Shown here: piece by piece, positions 7,854 through 16,397 of the stretch
Layout: each line of letters starts with the position of its first letter
Position numbering within the stretch: the stretch's first letter is position 1
NCBI RefSeq assembly: GCF_009696265.1
Contig: NZ_VUMH01000011.1
Span: forward strand, 62,001-126,000
Direction of reading: 5' to 3'
From: Desulfovibrio porci
GTDB taxonomy: Bacteria; Desulfobacterota; Desulfovibrionia; Desulfovibrionales; Desulfovibrionaceae
Length of the DNA stretch: 64,000 bases
Notes under the pieces: model-generated
Seen by the model: only the letters and a program-made list of their open reading frames with translations
Database searches by the model: none
Told to the model about the DNA's origin: nothing
Program-made: the position numbers and the translations under genes

Positions 7854-9014
7854 ATGAATAGGAAATTCTGGGGTTACAGAAGAGAAAACGGCCGTGTGGG
7901 CATCCGCAACCACGTCATTCTGCTGCCTCTGGACGATCTGTCCAACGCGGCCTGCCAGGCGGTGGCCAACAACATCAAGGGCACTCTGGCCCTGCCGCAC
8001 CATTACGGCCGCCTGCAGTTCGGCGAAGATCTGGACCTGCATTTCAGAACCCTGATCGGCGCGGGCTGCAACCCCAATGTGGCCGCCGTGGTGGTCATCG
8101 GCATCGAGCCGGTCTGGACGCAGCAGATCGTGGACGGCATCGCCAAAACCGGCAAACCCGTGGCCGGATTCTCCATTGAAAAAAACGGCGACCTGAACAC
8201 CATTGCCGCGGCTTCCCGCAAGGCCAAGGAATTCCTCCAGCAGGTCACCGATTACCAGCGCGTGGAATGCGACATCAAGGAACTCTGGGTCTCCACCAAG
8301 TGCGGCGAATCGGACACCACCTCGGGCATCGCCTCCAATCCCACGGTGGGCAACGCCTTTGACAAACTCTGGGAAGCCGGGGCCACCACCCTGTTCGGCG
8401 AAACCACGGAAATCACCGGCGGCGAGCATCTGGTGGCCGCGCGCTGCATCAACGAGGACGTGAAGAAAAAGTTCATGTACTTTTTCGACCGCTACGCCAA
8501 GGTGGTGGACGACCACAAAACCAACGACCTCTGCGACTCCCAGCCCACCAAGGGCAATATCGAGGGCGGGCTGACCACCATTGAGGAAAAGGCCCTGGGC
8601 AACATCCAGAAAATCGGCCGCAAAGCGCCGGTGACGGGCTGCCTGGACAAGGCCGAAAGCCCCACCGGGCCGGGCCTCTGGTTCATGGATTCCTCGTCCG
8701 CCGCGGCGGAAATGGTCACTCTGGCGGCGGCCTCCGGCTTTGTGGTCCACTTCTTCCCCACAGGCCAGGGCAACGTCATCGGCAATCCCATTCTGCCGGT
8801 CATCAAACTGTCGGCCAATCCGCGCACCGTGCGCACCATGAGCGAACACATCGACGTGGACGTGACCGGCCTGCTTCAGCGTGAATATGACCTGAACGCG
8901 GCGGGCGACAAACTGCTGGACATGATGATCCGCACCTGCAACGGCCGCAATACCAGCGCCGAAGCTCTGGGTCATCGCGAATTCGTCATGACGCGCCTGT
9001 ACGAAAGCGCCTGA
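7854..9014 (+). CDS. UxaA-family lyase large subunit, possibly SuyB-like
   Basis: 386 residues, covering the catalytic part of the altronate/galactarate dehydratase family. [10 protein letters not shown] (~10-19) and [17 protein letters not shown] (~237) are family hallmarks. Classical UxaA has NPSPGN and an FTTGRGS stretch; here these read SQPTKGN and FPTGQGN, and MDSSSAAAE replaces MDTPGYD. That pattern fits the sulfolactate sulfo-lyase branch or an uncharacterised relative. The family is iron-dependent. It starts 3 nt after the small subunit, with GAGGTGG inside that gene as ribosome site. It would remove water or sulfite from a 2-hydroxy acid imported by a transporter. Confidence 0.72.
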   Translation: MNRKFWGYRRENGRVGIRNHVILLPLDDLSNAACQAVANNIKGTLALPHHYGRLQFGEDLDLHFRTLIGAGCNPNVAAVVVIGIEPVWTQQIVDGIAKTGKPVAGFSIEKNGDLNTIAAASRKAKEFLQQVTDYQRVECDIKELWVSTKCGESDTTSGIASNPTVGNAFDKLWEAGATTLFGETTEITGGEHLVAARCINEDVKKKFMYFFDRYAKVVDDHKTNDLCDSQPTKGNIEGGLTTIEEKALGNIQKIGRKAPVTGCLDKAESPTGPGLWFMDSSSAAAEMVTLAAASGFVVHFFPTGQGNVIGNPILPVIKLSANPRTVRTMSEHIDVDVTGLLQREYDLNAAGDKLLDMMIRTCNGRNTSAEALGHREFVMTRLYESA

Positions 9015-9125
9015 CGCACATTCCAGAAGCCGTCGCGCCGCGCCCTCCCATGTCCCGAGCGCAAACCACGCGCGGCGCGGCGGCCAAGGACATCCCCGCG
9101 CCCTCTTGTCCACGGCGCGGGGATG

Positions 9126-9154
9126 CCCCGGCGGGCATGCCCTGCCCGCCGGGG
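9126..9154 (+). promoter_or_regulatory. Hairpin in the gap before the RraA-family gene
   Basis: A perfect 12-bp inverted repeat (9126-9137 with 9143-9154, loop of 5) lies in the otherwise empty 173-nt gap between the UxaA-family gene and the RraA-family gene, ending about 34 nt before the latter. It shares the core GCATGCCC and GCCGGGG-type arms with the hairpin at 792-821. No T-run follows, so an mRNA-processing or attenuating role is as likely as termination. Confidence 0.45.
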
Positions 9155-9187
9155 ACCCCACACATCGCCATCCGCCGGAGGGCGGCC

Positions 9188-9868
9188 ATGAGCACTATAC
9201 GTTACAGAATCCTGCCGCACAGTGAACGACCGTCCTTTTCCCTGCCGGAACTTTTCGGGGATCTGGCCGTGGCCGACATCTGCGACGCCCTGGGCCGCAA
9301 CGCAGCCCTGCCCTCGGCCATCAAGCCCCTGGGCGCGGCGCGCCTGCTGGGCACGGCCTATACGGTCAATCTGCCCGCCGGTGAAAATCTGCTGCTCTAT
9401 TACGCCGTGGACAACGCCCTCCCCGGCGACGTGCTGGCCGTGGCCTGCGACGCCTACGAGGACCGCGCCGTATGCGGCGAGATCATGGCCGCTCTGGCCC
9501 GCAAGCGGGGTCTGGCCGGTTTTGTGGTGGACGGGGCCGTGCGGGACGCGGACGCCCTGCGGGCCATGGATTTTCCGGTCTACGCCCGCGCCGTTTCTCC
9601 CAACGGTCCCTACAAGGACGGCTGCGGCGAGATCAATGCGCCTATCGCCATGGGCAACGCGGTCATCCGGCCGGGCGATATTCTGGTGGGCGACGGCGAC
9701 GGCCTTGTGGCCATAAGCCGGGACGAGGCCGAAGCCGTGGCGGAGCGGGCCCGCGCCCTCAGGGACGAGGGCCTGCGCAAACTCGCGGCCATCGGAAAAA
9801 CCGGCAAATTGAATTTCAACTGGCTGTATGAAAAGCTGGCGGCCAGCTCCTGCGCCATTCTTGACTGA
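9188..9868 (+). CDS. RraA-family protein (HMG/CHA aldolase or oxaloacetate decarboxylase type)
   Basis: 226 residues. The frame opens 46 codons earlier, but that stretch is Pro/Arg-rich, and a GGAGG (9177) before the ATG at 9188 marks the start. VADICDALG (~29-37), the GFVVDGAVRDAD motif (~115-126) with the substrate-binding Arg and metal-binding Asp, and GDILVGDGDGLV (~161) are RraA-family features. Members are either RNase E regulators or divalent-metal aldolases/oxaloacetate decarboxylases; the metabolic setting favours the enzyme. Acting on oxaloacetate it would yield pyruvate and CO2, closing a route from malate or tartrate-like acids. Last gene of the operon. Confidence 0.78.
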   Translation: MSTIRYRILPHSERPSFSLPELFGDLAVADICDALGRNAALPSAIKPLGAARLLGTAYTVNLPAGENLLLYYAVDNALPGDVLAVACDAYEDRAVCGEIMAALARKRGLAGFVVDGAVRDADALRAMDFPVYARAVSPNGPYKDGCGEINAPIAMGNAVIRPGDILVGDGDGLVAISRDEAEAVAERARALRDEGLRKLAAIGKTGKLNFNWLYEKLAASSCAILD

Positions 9869-9912
9869 CAGACTTCCGGCCCGACAAAGACAAAGGGCGA
9901 ACCGTCGGCCCG

Positions 9913-11394
9913 TCAATCCACAGGAAGGCCGAGGGAACGGTATTCGTTGAGCTTGTTGCGCAGGGTGCGCACGGAAATGCCTAGCAGTTCGGCGGCCTGG
10001 GTGCGGTTGCCGGAAGTGGCTTCCAGGCCCTTGATGATCATGATCCGCTCCATTTCATGCAGCGGAATCACGGGCCCGGCGAACTGCCCCGTAGCCGCCT
10101 CCGGCGTCGCCCCGCCCGCAGGCGGCGCCTGGCCCGAAGCGGCGCTCGTAGCGGCTACGGCAGCATCGCCGGAGTCCTCTCCCCCGGCATCCGGAATGTC
10201 TTCCTCAAACAGAGGCCAGGCTTCGTTTTCCAGCAGAAAATGGCAGGGCTCCACCGGGCGGCCGTTGGCCAAAAGCACGGCGCGCTCCATGAGATTCTGC
10301 AATTCGCGCACATTGCCGGGAAAATCATACTGTTTCAGCCAGGCCACCGCGGCATCGCCGAGGGCCACGGGCGGCAGCTTGTACTCGCGCACATACATGT
10401 CCACGAAAAAACGGGCCAGTTCCAGTACGTCGTCGCCGCGCTCGCGCAGGGAAGGCAGGCGCAGGGGTATGACATTGAGCCGGAAATACAGATCCTGACG
10501 GAATTTGCCCTGTTTGACCCAGTCTTCCAGATCGCGGTTGGTGGTGGCCAGCACGCGCACGTCCACCCGCACGGTTTCCGCGCCGCCCACCCGGTCAATC
10601 TCGCCTTCCTGAAGCACGCGCAGCAATTTGGCCTGCAGGGCCATGTCCATTTCTGAAATTTCGTCCAGCAGCAGGGTGCCGCCCGTAGCCAGTTCAAATT
10701 TGCCCAGCTTGCGGGCGATGGCCCCGGTGAAAGCCCCCTTTTCATGGCCGAACAATTCGCTTTCCAGCAGATGTTCGGGCAGGGCCGCGCAGTTCACGGC
10801 CACAAAAGGCCCGCGCGCCCGTTTGCTCATGGCGTGCAGGTAGCGGGCGAACATTTCCTTGCCCGTGCCCGATTCGCCGGTAATCAGTACCGTGGCTTTG
10901 GAGGCCGCCACCTGCCGGGCCAGCTGCAGCACTCTGGCGATGGCCGGATGCCGCCCCACGATGCGCGGGCCGCCCTGGCCCTCGGCATACTGCGGCCTGT
11001 GCCCGCCCAACGTGCTGGAAGGCGGCACGGGCGCTGCCTTGCGCGGTTCGCGGGCCACGGCCATGATCCGCTCCACATCCAGGGGCTCCAGCCAGTAGTC
11101 GCGCGCGCCCAGGCCGAGCAGGCGTTCCGCTTCTTCCGGGCTGCCTTTGTCAGTGGTGACGATGACCGGCGGAAAATTGGGATCCTCCGCGCTCACGGCC
11201 AGGAGATCCTCCACCCGGAAACCGGGTAGGGCGGGCCGCGCGAAAATCACGCCGGGACCGGACTTGCGGATGAATACCGAGGCCCCTTTGAGGTTTTCGG
11301 CAATGCCCAGTTCATAACCGGCATCCCGCAAGGACGGGAAAATAGCGGTAATGGCCTGGGCCGGAGCAAGAAAGAGGAGGCGGCGGGTCGACAT
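9913..11394 (-). CDS. Sigma-54-dependent transcriptional activator with a degenerate receiver
   Basis: 493 residues from ATG 11394; another ATG at 11436 adds 14 residues with no family support, and neither start has a clear ribosome site. Residues ~1-115 look like a receiver, but the phospho-acceptor position in VIFARPALPG is not Asp and the usual KP is EP, so phosphorylation is unlikely. The central AAA+ domain has GESGTGKE (Walker A), GAFTGA (sigma-54 contact) and a GNVREL stretch; a Fis-type helix-turn-helix (AAELLGISVRTLRNKL) ends the protein after a low-complexity linker. It is convergent with the redox operon, which has a sigma-54 promoter at 1007, and is the natural candidate activator. 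How it senses its signal is unknown. Confidence 0.88.
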   Translation of the reverse strand: MSTRRLLFLAPAQAITAIFPSLRDAGYELGIAENLKGASVFIRKSGPGVIFARPALPGFRVEDLLAVSAEDPNFPPVIVTTDKGSPEEAERLLGLGARDYWLEPLDVERIMAVAREPRKAAPVPPSSTLGGHRPQYAEGQGGPRIVGRHPAIARVLQLARQVAASKATVLITGESGTGKEMFARYLHAMSKRARGPFVAVNCAALPEHLLESELFGHEKGAFTGAIARKLGKFELATGGTLLLDEISEMDMALQAKLLRVLQEGEIDRVGGAETVRVDVRVLATTNRDLEDWVKQGKFRQDLYFRLNVIPLRLPSLRERGDDVLELARFFVDMYVREYKLPPVALGDAAVAWLKQYDFPGNVRELQNLMERAVLLANGRPVEPCHFLLENEAWPLFEEDIPDAGGEDSGDAAVAATSAASGQAPPAGGATPEAATGQFAGPVIPLHEMERIMIIKGLEATSGNRTQAAELLGISVRTLRNKLNEYRSLGLPVD

Positions 11395-11503
11395 GGACTT
11401 TTTTGTATCGTGTCGCGTTCCACAATGCAACAGCATGGCCTGAAAACGGCCTGATTACTGGAAAAAAGCTGACAATGGACATGGCCTGGCGTATACATGC
11501 GCC

Positions 11504-12322
11504 ATGCAAAAAAGCGTCATTCGAGATATTCTGGCCCAGGTGGCCGCGGGCGGTCTTGATCCTGACAAGGCCTTGAATCAATTGAGTTTCTCAACCGCCA
11601 GAGATACCCTGCACGGCCTGAACCTGGACCCGCAGCGTGAACTGCGCGCCGGTCTGGGAGAAGTGGTTTTCGCTCAGGGCAAGAGCGAGGCGGTTCTGCT
11701 GGCCGCCGTGGAAGGCCTTTCCCGGCACGGGCCGGTGCTGGTCAGCCGCGTCGCGCCGGAACAGGCCGGACTTTTGAGCGGACGTTTCCCGACGGGCCTG
11801 CACTGGCCCGAAGCCCGCCTGTTTTCTCTGGGCGGTCCGGAAAATCTGCAACAGCGAATGACCCCGCCCTGGCCCGCAAAGGGCGACGCTCTGGTGGTTT
11901 CCGCCGGCGCGGCGGACATGGCCGTGGCTCTGGAGGCCTTCGGCACGCTGTCATTCTGGGGCTGCGACTGCGGCTGCGTCACGGATGTGGGCGTAGCCGG
12001 ACTGCACCGCCTGAGCCCGCATCTGGAGGCTCTGCACAGCGCCAGGGTAATTATTGCCGTGGCCGGCATGGAAGGGGCCCTGCCCGGCGTTCTGGCGGGC
12101 CTCACACCCGCACCGGTGCTGGCCGTGCCCACCTCCGTGGGCTACGGCGTGGGCACGCACGGCTTCGCGGCCCTTTCCACCATGCTCTGCACCTGCGTGC
12201 CCGGCGTGGCTGTGCTCAATATCGACAACGGATTCGGCGCGGCGGCCTTCGCGGCCAAGCTGCTGGAAAAAAGTAAAAAACGGTACCAGCCGCAACAAAA
12301 CGATTCAAACTGCCCGTGCTGA
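11504..12322 (+). CDS. larB: LarB, nickel-pincer cofactor biosynthesis carboxylase
   Basis: 272 residues. The C-terminal half carries the PurE-like LarB signatures TDVGVAGLHRL (~160), AVAGMEGALPGVLAGL (~182), PTSVGYGVGTHG (~209) and NIDNGFGAAAFAAKL (~241). LarB carboxylates and hydrolyses nicotinic acid adenine dinucleotide, the first step towards the nickel-pincer nucleotide used by LarA-type 2-hydroxy-acid racemases. larC, larE and larA are not in the window. It is divergent from the sigma-54 activator gene (109 nt between starts) and points away from the hydroxy-acid operon; a LarA-family racemase could feed that pathway, but this is conjecture. No clear ribosome site precedes the ATG. Confidence 0.9.
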   Translation: MQKSVIRDILAQVAAGGLDPDKALNQLSFSTARDTLHGLNLDPQRELRAGLGEVVFAQGKSEAVLLAAVEGLSRHGPVLVSRVAPEQAGLLSGRFPTGLHWPEARLFSLGGPENLQQRMTPPWPAKGDALVVSAGAADMAVALEAFGTLSFWGCDCGCVTDVGVAGLHRLSPHLEALHSARVIIAVAGMEGALPGVLAGLTPAPVLAVPTSVGYGVGTHGFAALSTMLCTCVPGVAVLNIDNGFGAAAFAAKLLEKSKKRYQPQQNDSNCPC

Positions 12323-12347
12323 TACGCAGCCTGAAGCACAAATGGTT

Positions 12348-13892
12348 TTAACTAATTGTTGTGGAACCGAAAAACTCTTGTAATGGAGCAGCGTCGTGAG
12401 CCTGTTGCGGGACATCCAACATCACGGCCCTGTTTTTCCCGCCTTTTTTAGCCTCATATAAAGCCTTATCGGCAATCTGAATACATTCAGTGAGGGAAAC
12501 GTCAACCGTACTTGGCATATGACACATGCCGACGCTGACTGTCACCACACCGCCGTCAGCGTTCGGCAATGCTTCATTCTCCACCATGCGGCAAATCTTA
12601 TCGCCCAATTCCAAAGTAAGCTTGCGTTCAACCAAAAAGACGACAGCAATAAATTCTTCGCCGCCATAGCGTATGACATAGCTGTTATAGCCATCAAAAG
12701 CTTTTTTAAGCGTAGCGGCTATCTGGCGCAGGCAGTCATCACCTTTCAGATGTCCATAAAAGTCATTATATTTTTTGAAGTTATCAATATCGAGCATGAA
12801 AAGCGCCGCCTGCCCGGAGGCTCTGACAGGGTACTTCCAGACTTCGGCCAGACCGGTTTCAATGAAACGGCGGTTCAGCAAACCGGTGAGAGCGTCATGA
12901 TTGGCGATGATTTCCAGTTTTTTATTGATTTCAGCGCTTTTTTTCATACTGGAAATAATCCAGTAGATAATCAATACCGTGAGCAGAAGCACCACGGCAA
13001 GGCAAATTTTTAACGTGGGCCCCCCGGAGATGGACGTAAAAAAAACGGATTGCGTCATGGCGGCAAGTTCTTCTTCCCGTAAACCGCCGAACAACACCCA
13101 TCCTACGGATGGAATCGGTTCATAGATCACATAGACCAAGCCGTTTTTCCAAAAATACGTTCCAATTCCCTTTTCGCCGTCAAGGCCTTTTTGCTCCAGT
13201 TCCAGAATGGAACGCGTTACCGCATCCTCTTGCCCGCTGAGTATTTTTTTTGCATTATATTGTGAAGTGACCCATTCCATATGTCGCGGGTCACTGACCG
13301 CTATATCCGTACCCTCCGCATTGATAATATAGGATTCTCCCGTATTGATGAAGCGGATACTTTCAATCAGCCTGCAGAACGTATAACCGTTTTTTTCTAT
13401 ACTCAGCGCGCCCCTGATTTTTCCATTGCGTATCACCGGCGCGGAATAGCAGATCACAAATTCATGGCGCTCATTGAAATACGGCCCATAAACGGCGATT
13501 TTTCCGCCAAAGGCGGCACGGATATCCGGGCGGTCGTTTATAACTTGCTTTCGGCCATCAGAAGCGATGGTTTGCGTTTGCGTAACGTACACCATGCGCA
13601 CTGTATCCGGTCCGGGGAAAAATGGAATCGGGGTCCCGGCCGTATCAAAAAAAGCGGCGGACATTGCTGCTTCCTTGCGTCCTATTGCCAATTCGGACTC
13701 AACCCTGTCCACACCTTGCGCCACCATCGCCTGCACAAGTTTAATTGTATAATTAGCCAGAAGGGTCTGAAAATTTTGAGATAAGGTATAATATGCCGCA
13801 AAAATAATAATAATTACTGTAATCAGAAAAATAAACCCAACGCGTATTCCCAGGAATACAGCCTGATTTTTATCTCTGAATTTCATATCCAT
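12348..13892 (-). CDS. Membrane diguanylate cyclase with periplasmic Cache sensor
   Basis: 514 residues. A helix at ~11-30, a periplasmic region (~35-295) of Cache type, and a second helix (~300-318) lead to a GGDEF domain: DALTGLLNRRF (~338) and the active-site RYGGEEF (~418). It should make cyclic di-GMP in response to a periplasmic ligand. The residues in front of RYGGEEF lack the RxxD product-inhibition site. Base composition is clearly AT-richer than the flanking genes, with AAA/TTT-rich codons, which suggests later acquisition. ATGs at 13892 and 13886 are both possible; no strong ribosome site. It is convergent with larB. Confidence 0.9.
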   Translation of the reverse strand: MDMKFRDKNQAVFLGIRVGFIFLITVIIIIFAAYYTLSQNFQTLLANYTIKLVQAMVAQGVDRVESELAIGRKEAAMSAAFFDTAGTPIPFFPGPDTVRMVYVTQTQTIASDGRKQVINDRPDIRAAFGGKIAVYGPYFNERHEFVICYSAPVIRNGKIRGALSIEKNGYTFCRLIESIRFINTGESYIINAEGTDIAVSDPRHMEWVTSQYNAKKILSGQEDAVTRSILELEQKGLDGEKGIGTYFWKNGLVYVIYEPIPSVGWVLFGGLREEELAAMTQSVFFTSISGGPTLKICLAVVLLLTVLIIYWIISSMKKSAEINKKLEIIANHDALTGLLNRRFIETGLAEVWKYPVRASGQAALFMLDIDNFKKYNDFYGHLKGDDCLRQIAATLKKAFDGYNSYVIRYGGEEFIAVVFLVERKLTLELGDKICRMVENEALPNADGGVVTVSVGMCHMPSTVDVSLTECIQIADKALYEAKKGGKNRAVMLDVPQQAHDAAPLQEFFGSTTIS

Positions 13893-13990
13893 AGTATTTT
13901 TGAACGGTCAAAAGATTTTTAAAATTGCAAATCCACTTATTGACGCTATTTGATAAAAAATACTCTTTATGTTTTCTCCCGTCAAAAATA

Positions 13991-14016
13991 AAAAATGCCT
14001 CCGGAGAGACATTTTT
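13991..14016 (-). terminator. Rho-independent terminator after the 74-residue gene
   Basis: On the minus strand AAAAATG pairs with CATTTTT, extended by an inner CTC-TCCG-GAG stem-loop, and a run of T (TTTTTTATTTTT) follows. It is the right orientation to end the small gene at 14106-14330. The remaining gap upstream of the diguanylate cyclase (13893-13990) is AT-rich and probably holds its promoter. Confidence 0.65.
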
Positions 14017-14074
14017 GTGCAGAGCGGCGCGCAGCTTCATTCAATATACGCCTGACTCTAAGCCGTTACAGAGG

Positions 14075-14105
14075 AGCGGTTGACGCATTTTATGCGTGAA
14101 CCGCT
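14075..14105. repeat. Dispersed inverted repeat, copy 1
   Basis: Two 14-nt arms (14075-14088, 14092-14105) with one mismatch and a 3-nt centre; read on the minus strand it begins AGCGGTTCACGCAT. A second copy starts with the same 14 bases at 21521. Both are followed by CTCTGTAA-like sequence. It abuts the stop codon of the small gene at 14106. Confidence 0.75.
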
Positions 14106-14330
14106 CTAACCATACGCGCTGACCACATTGCCCATATCCCGCATATTTTCCGCCACGGCCCGCCACTGATTCTGCATGAAGGAAACGGCGCTGGCCGCGT
14201 CGGTCAGTTGCGCCACAGCGGCCGTGCCGTCGATGAATTCGGACGGCATGTAGGAAATTACCAGGGCGTCGCCCGGCGGCGTGTCCTGCACCACGGGCGC
14301 AATCCCGGTGATGGGATCAAAAAAAATCAT
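14106..14330 (-). CDS. Small protein of unknown function
   Basis: 74 residues starting MIFFDPITG; soluble and acidic, with no membrane segment or known motif. The open frame extends 14 codons further, but GGAGGAGGG spaced 6 nt before the ATG at 14330 decides the start and is the main evidence that the gene is real. A terminator lies downstream on the same strand at 13991-14016. The 177 nt between this gene and the M23 peptidase gene (14331-14507) show nothing I recognise. Confidence 0.6.
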   Translation of the reverse strand: MIFFDPITGIAPVVQDTPPGDALVISYMPSEFIDGTAAVAQLTDAASAVSFMQNQWRAVAENMRDMGNVVSAYG

Positions 14331-14507
14331 CCGGCCCTCCTCCGTTTCTTCCCTGAAACGGTCCGGCCACACGGACAGGTCTTGGAGCAGATTACTTTCA
14401 GCAGGTTATATTCTTAAACGTTAAAGACGCCCACTTCAGCGCTCAACAGCGCAAATAACTTATTCTCAGGCCTTCGTGGCTGGCGACCGCTCTCTCATTG
14501 AAATTGT

Positions 14508-16124
14508 CTAACCCCGCCGTTTTTTGCGGGCGGGCTTTTTTTCCTGCTCCGTATCCGGCGTATTGTCCGTGAGCACGGGATGCTCCGGCACCACGCTGTC
14601 CACCGTGTATCCGGCCAGAGGACGCCGCCCTTGCAGATAGGCCAGTTCCTCGGCCACGGTTTTTTCAAACGCGGCCCGACGTTTGGCGGAAACCGGCGCG
14701 CCGCGCGGGTTGATGGCCTTGGTGGGATTGATGAAATTGCCGTTCTGGCGCAGGCGGAAATCCAGATGCGGCCCGGTGGCCAGACCCGTGCTGCCCACGA
14801 AACCGATGACCTGGCCCTGACGCACGCGCTGACCCTGACGCAGCCCCCGGGCATAGCCGGAAAGGTGGGAATACATGGATTCCAGCCCGGCCACATGCTT
14901 GACGATAATCTGGTTGCCGTAGCCGCCGGCCCAGCCGCGTTTGGTAACAGTGCCCTCACCCACGGCCTTGACCGGCGTGCCGGTGGGCGCGCCGTAGTCC
15001 ACGCCCATATGCGGGCGGCTGTAGCCCAGAATGGGGTGCTTGCGGCTCGACGTGAAGCGGGAGGTCACGCGGGTGAAGGCCAAGGGAGCCTGCAAAAGGG
15101 TTTTACGCAGATTTTCGCCCTTGCGGTTGTAATACTGCGCCCTCTCCGAGCCATCGCGGAAAAGATAGGCCTCGAAGGTCTTGCCCTTATTGGTGAAATG
15201 CGCGGCAAGAATACGGCCGTAGCCCTTGTATTCCCCTTCGCGGTAGCGTTTTTCCACCAGCACGGAAAAGCTGTCGCCTTCCTGCAGATCGCGGATAAAG
15301 TTGATTTCCGCCCCGAAAAGTTCGGCCAGTTGCAGGGCCATCTGCGGGCTTTCGCCCACATCGGCCACCGCCTGGAAGAGATTGTCGCTGATGGTGGCTT
15401 CCACCGTGCCGAGCAGGGTGACGTACTCAATGGCCTCCACCCTGGCCACCGGTTCCTCGACGCCTTCCACCACCAGGCGGCGGCGGTTGTCGATTTCATA
15501 CTCAAAGCGCTTGACCCGGCCCGAAGCCGTATCCGTGACGATGGCGTAAGGCTGGCCCTCACGGAAGGAGCGCATGGAAAAAACCTGCCGGGCCGCGCTG
15601 ATGTACTGATAGATGCCTTCGCTACCCGTCCCTTCCAGGATTTTGCTGATGGTGTCGCCTTTTTCCACAGTACCTTTGACCACTTCCTCGCCGGAAGCCG
15701 TCCCGTCGGCCTGTTCCTCTGTGCTTGCGGTCGTGGCGGGTTGGTCCGGAGAGGGAAAAACCAAAGGCGTGTCCGGCGTCAGAGCAGGCTGAGGCGCACT
15801 GTTGCCGGAAACCGTGCCGGACGCGTCAGTGGAGGAACCTGGCACAGGCTGCGGAAGGCGAACCCCGGCGTAATCTTCGACGGCTACGGCCTCCGGCGCG
15901 CGCCCGGCTTCAGCGGAAGCGGAGGCTTGAGGCAACGCCGGCGGAACATCCGGAAGTGCAGAAAGCGAGGAGTCCGGCGGTCCTGACGCTTCAGGCTCCG
16001 CCGCGGCATTTTGCTGCTGTTCCGGCTTTTCAGCGGGCGTAAAACCGGTTCTGCCGGCATGCTGCACCAGCACGCCCATTACCAGCAAAATCAGAAAAAT
16101 TCCCACCAGCCAGAGTCGTTTCAT
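14508..16124 (-). CDS. M23-family peptidase-like envelope protein with altered zinc motif
   Basis: 538 residues from ATG 16124, which puts one N-terminal membrane anchor (residues ~3-20) first; an upstream in-frame ATG would add 21 charged residues. A Pro/Ala-rich spacer (~25-165) follows, then an OapA/LysM-like region with KGDTISKIL (~180), then a peptidase M23 (lysostaphin-like) domain with HMGVDYGAPTGTPV (~392) and TGPHLDFRL (~465). M23 enzymes cut peptidoglycan peptide cross-links in the periplasm. The usual second zinc motif is H-x-H; here it reads H-L-D, so either Asp ligates the metal or the domain is a non-catalytic activator. It is divergent from dnaA across the putative origin. Confidence 0.85.
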   Translation of the reverse strand: MKRLWLVGIFLILLVMGVLVQHAGRTGFTPAEKPEQQQNAAAEPEASGPPDSSLSALPDVPPALPQASASAEAGRAPEAVAVEDYAGVRLPQPVPGSSTDASGTVSGNSAPQPALTPDTPLVFPSPDQPATTASTEEQADGTASGEEVVKGTVEKGDTISKILEGTGSEGIYQYISAARQVFSMRSFREGQPYAIVTDTASGRVKRFEYEIDNRRRLVVEGVEEPVARVEAIEYVTLLGTVEATISDNLFQAVADVGESPQMALQLAELFGAEINFIRDLQEGDSFSVLVEKRYREGEYKGYGRILAAHFTNKGKTFEAYLFRDGSERAQYYNRKGENLRKTLLQAPLAFTRVTSRFTSSRKHPILGYSRPHMGVDYGAPTGTPVKAVGEGTVTKRGWAGGYGNQIIVKHVAGLESMYSHLSGYARGLRQGQRVRQGQVIGFVGSTGLATGPHLDFRLRQNGNFINPTKAINPRGAPVSAKRRAAFEKTVAEELAYLQGRRPLAGYTVDSVVPEHPVLTDNTPDTEQEKKPARKKRRG

Positions 16125-16200
16125 CGGCAACCCCATTGAATTACTATATCCGGCCCTCAGGCCCTTGTCCAGTTTGGCGGACGGCACGGTAACCGCCCTT

Positions 16201-16397
16201 CGGCGCGTTGTCCACAGATATCCACAGGCCGCGCCCGTCTCGCGGACAAGACTTGTTTCAGCAAAGTTTTTATGCTACATATCCACCTTGTTTCCATTGA
16301 GGCGGAGAAGTACGGGGAACTTTATCCGCGCCCTGCGGCGCACGGTCCGGTAGCTTATCCACAGGACGGCGCGTCAGCGCCCGCGACATGGGACTCC
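16201..16397. other. oriC: Putative replication origin (oriC) with DnaA boxes
   Basis: Between the divergent M23 gene and dnaA lie three DnaA-box-like 9-mers in the same direction: TTGTCCACA (16208-16216), ATATCCACA (16218-16226) and a perfect TTATCCACA (16355-16363); TTATCCGCG (16322) is a weaker match. An AT-richer stretch around 16250-16300 could be the unwinding element. The dnaA-dnaN-gyrB-gyrA neighbourhood supports an origin here. The dnaA-dnaN gap (17727-17872) has an AT-rich half but no boxes. Confidence 0.6.

Noticed and set aside
11478-11495. Possible second sigma-54 promoter before larB
   Set aside because: TGG and GC are 9 rather than 10 bases apart and TTG is missing.
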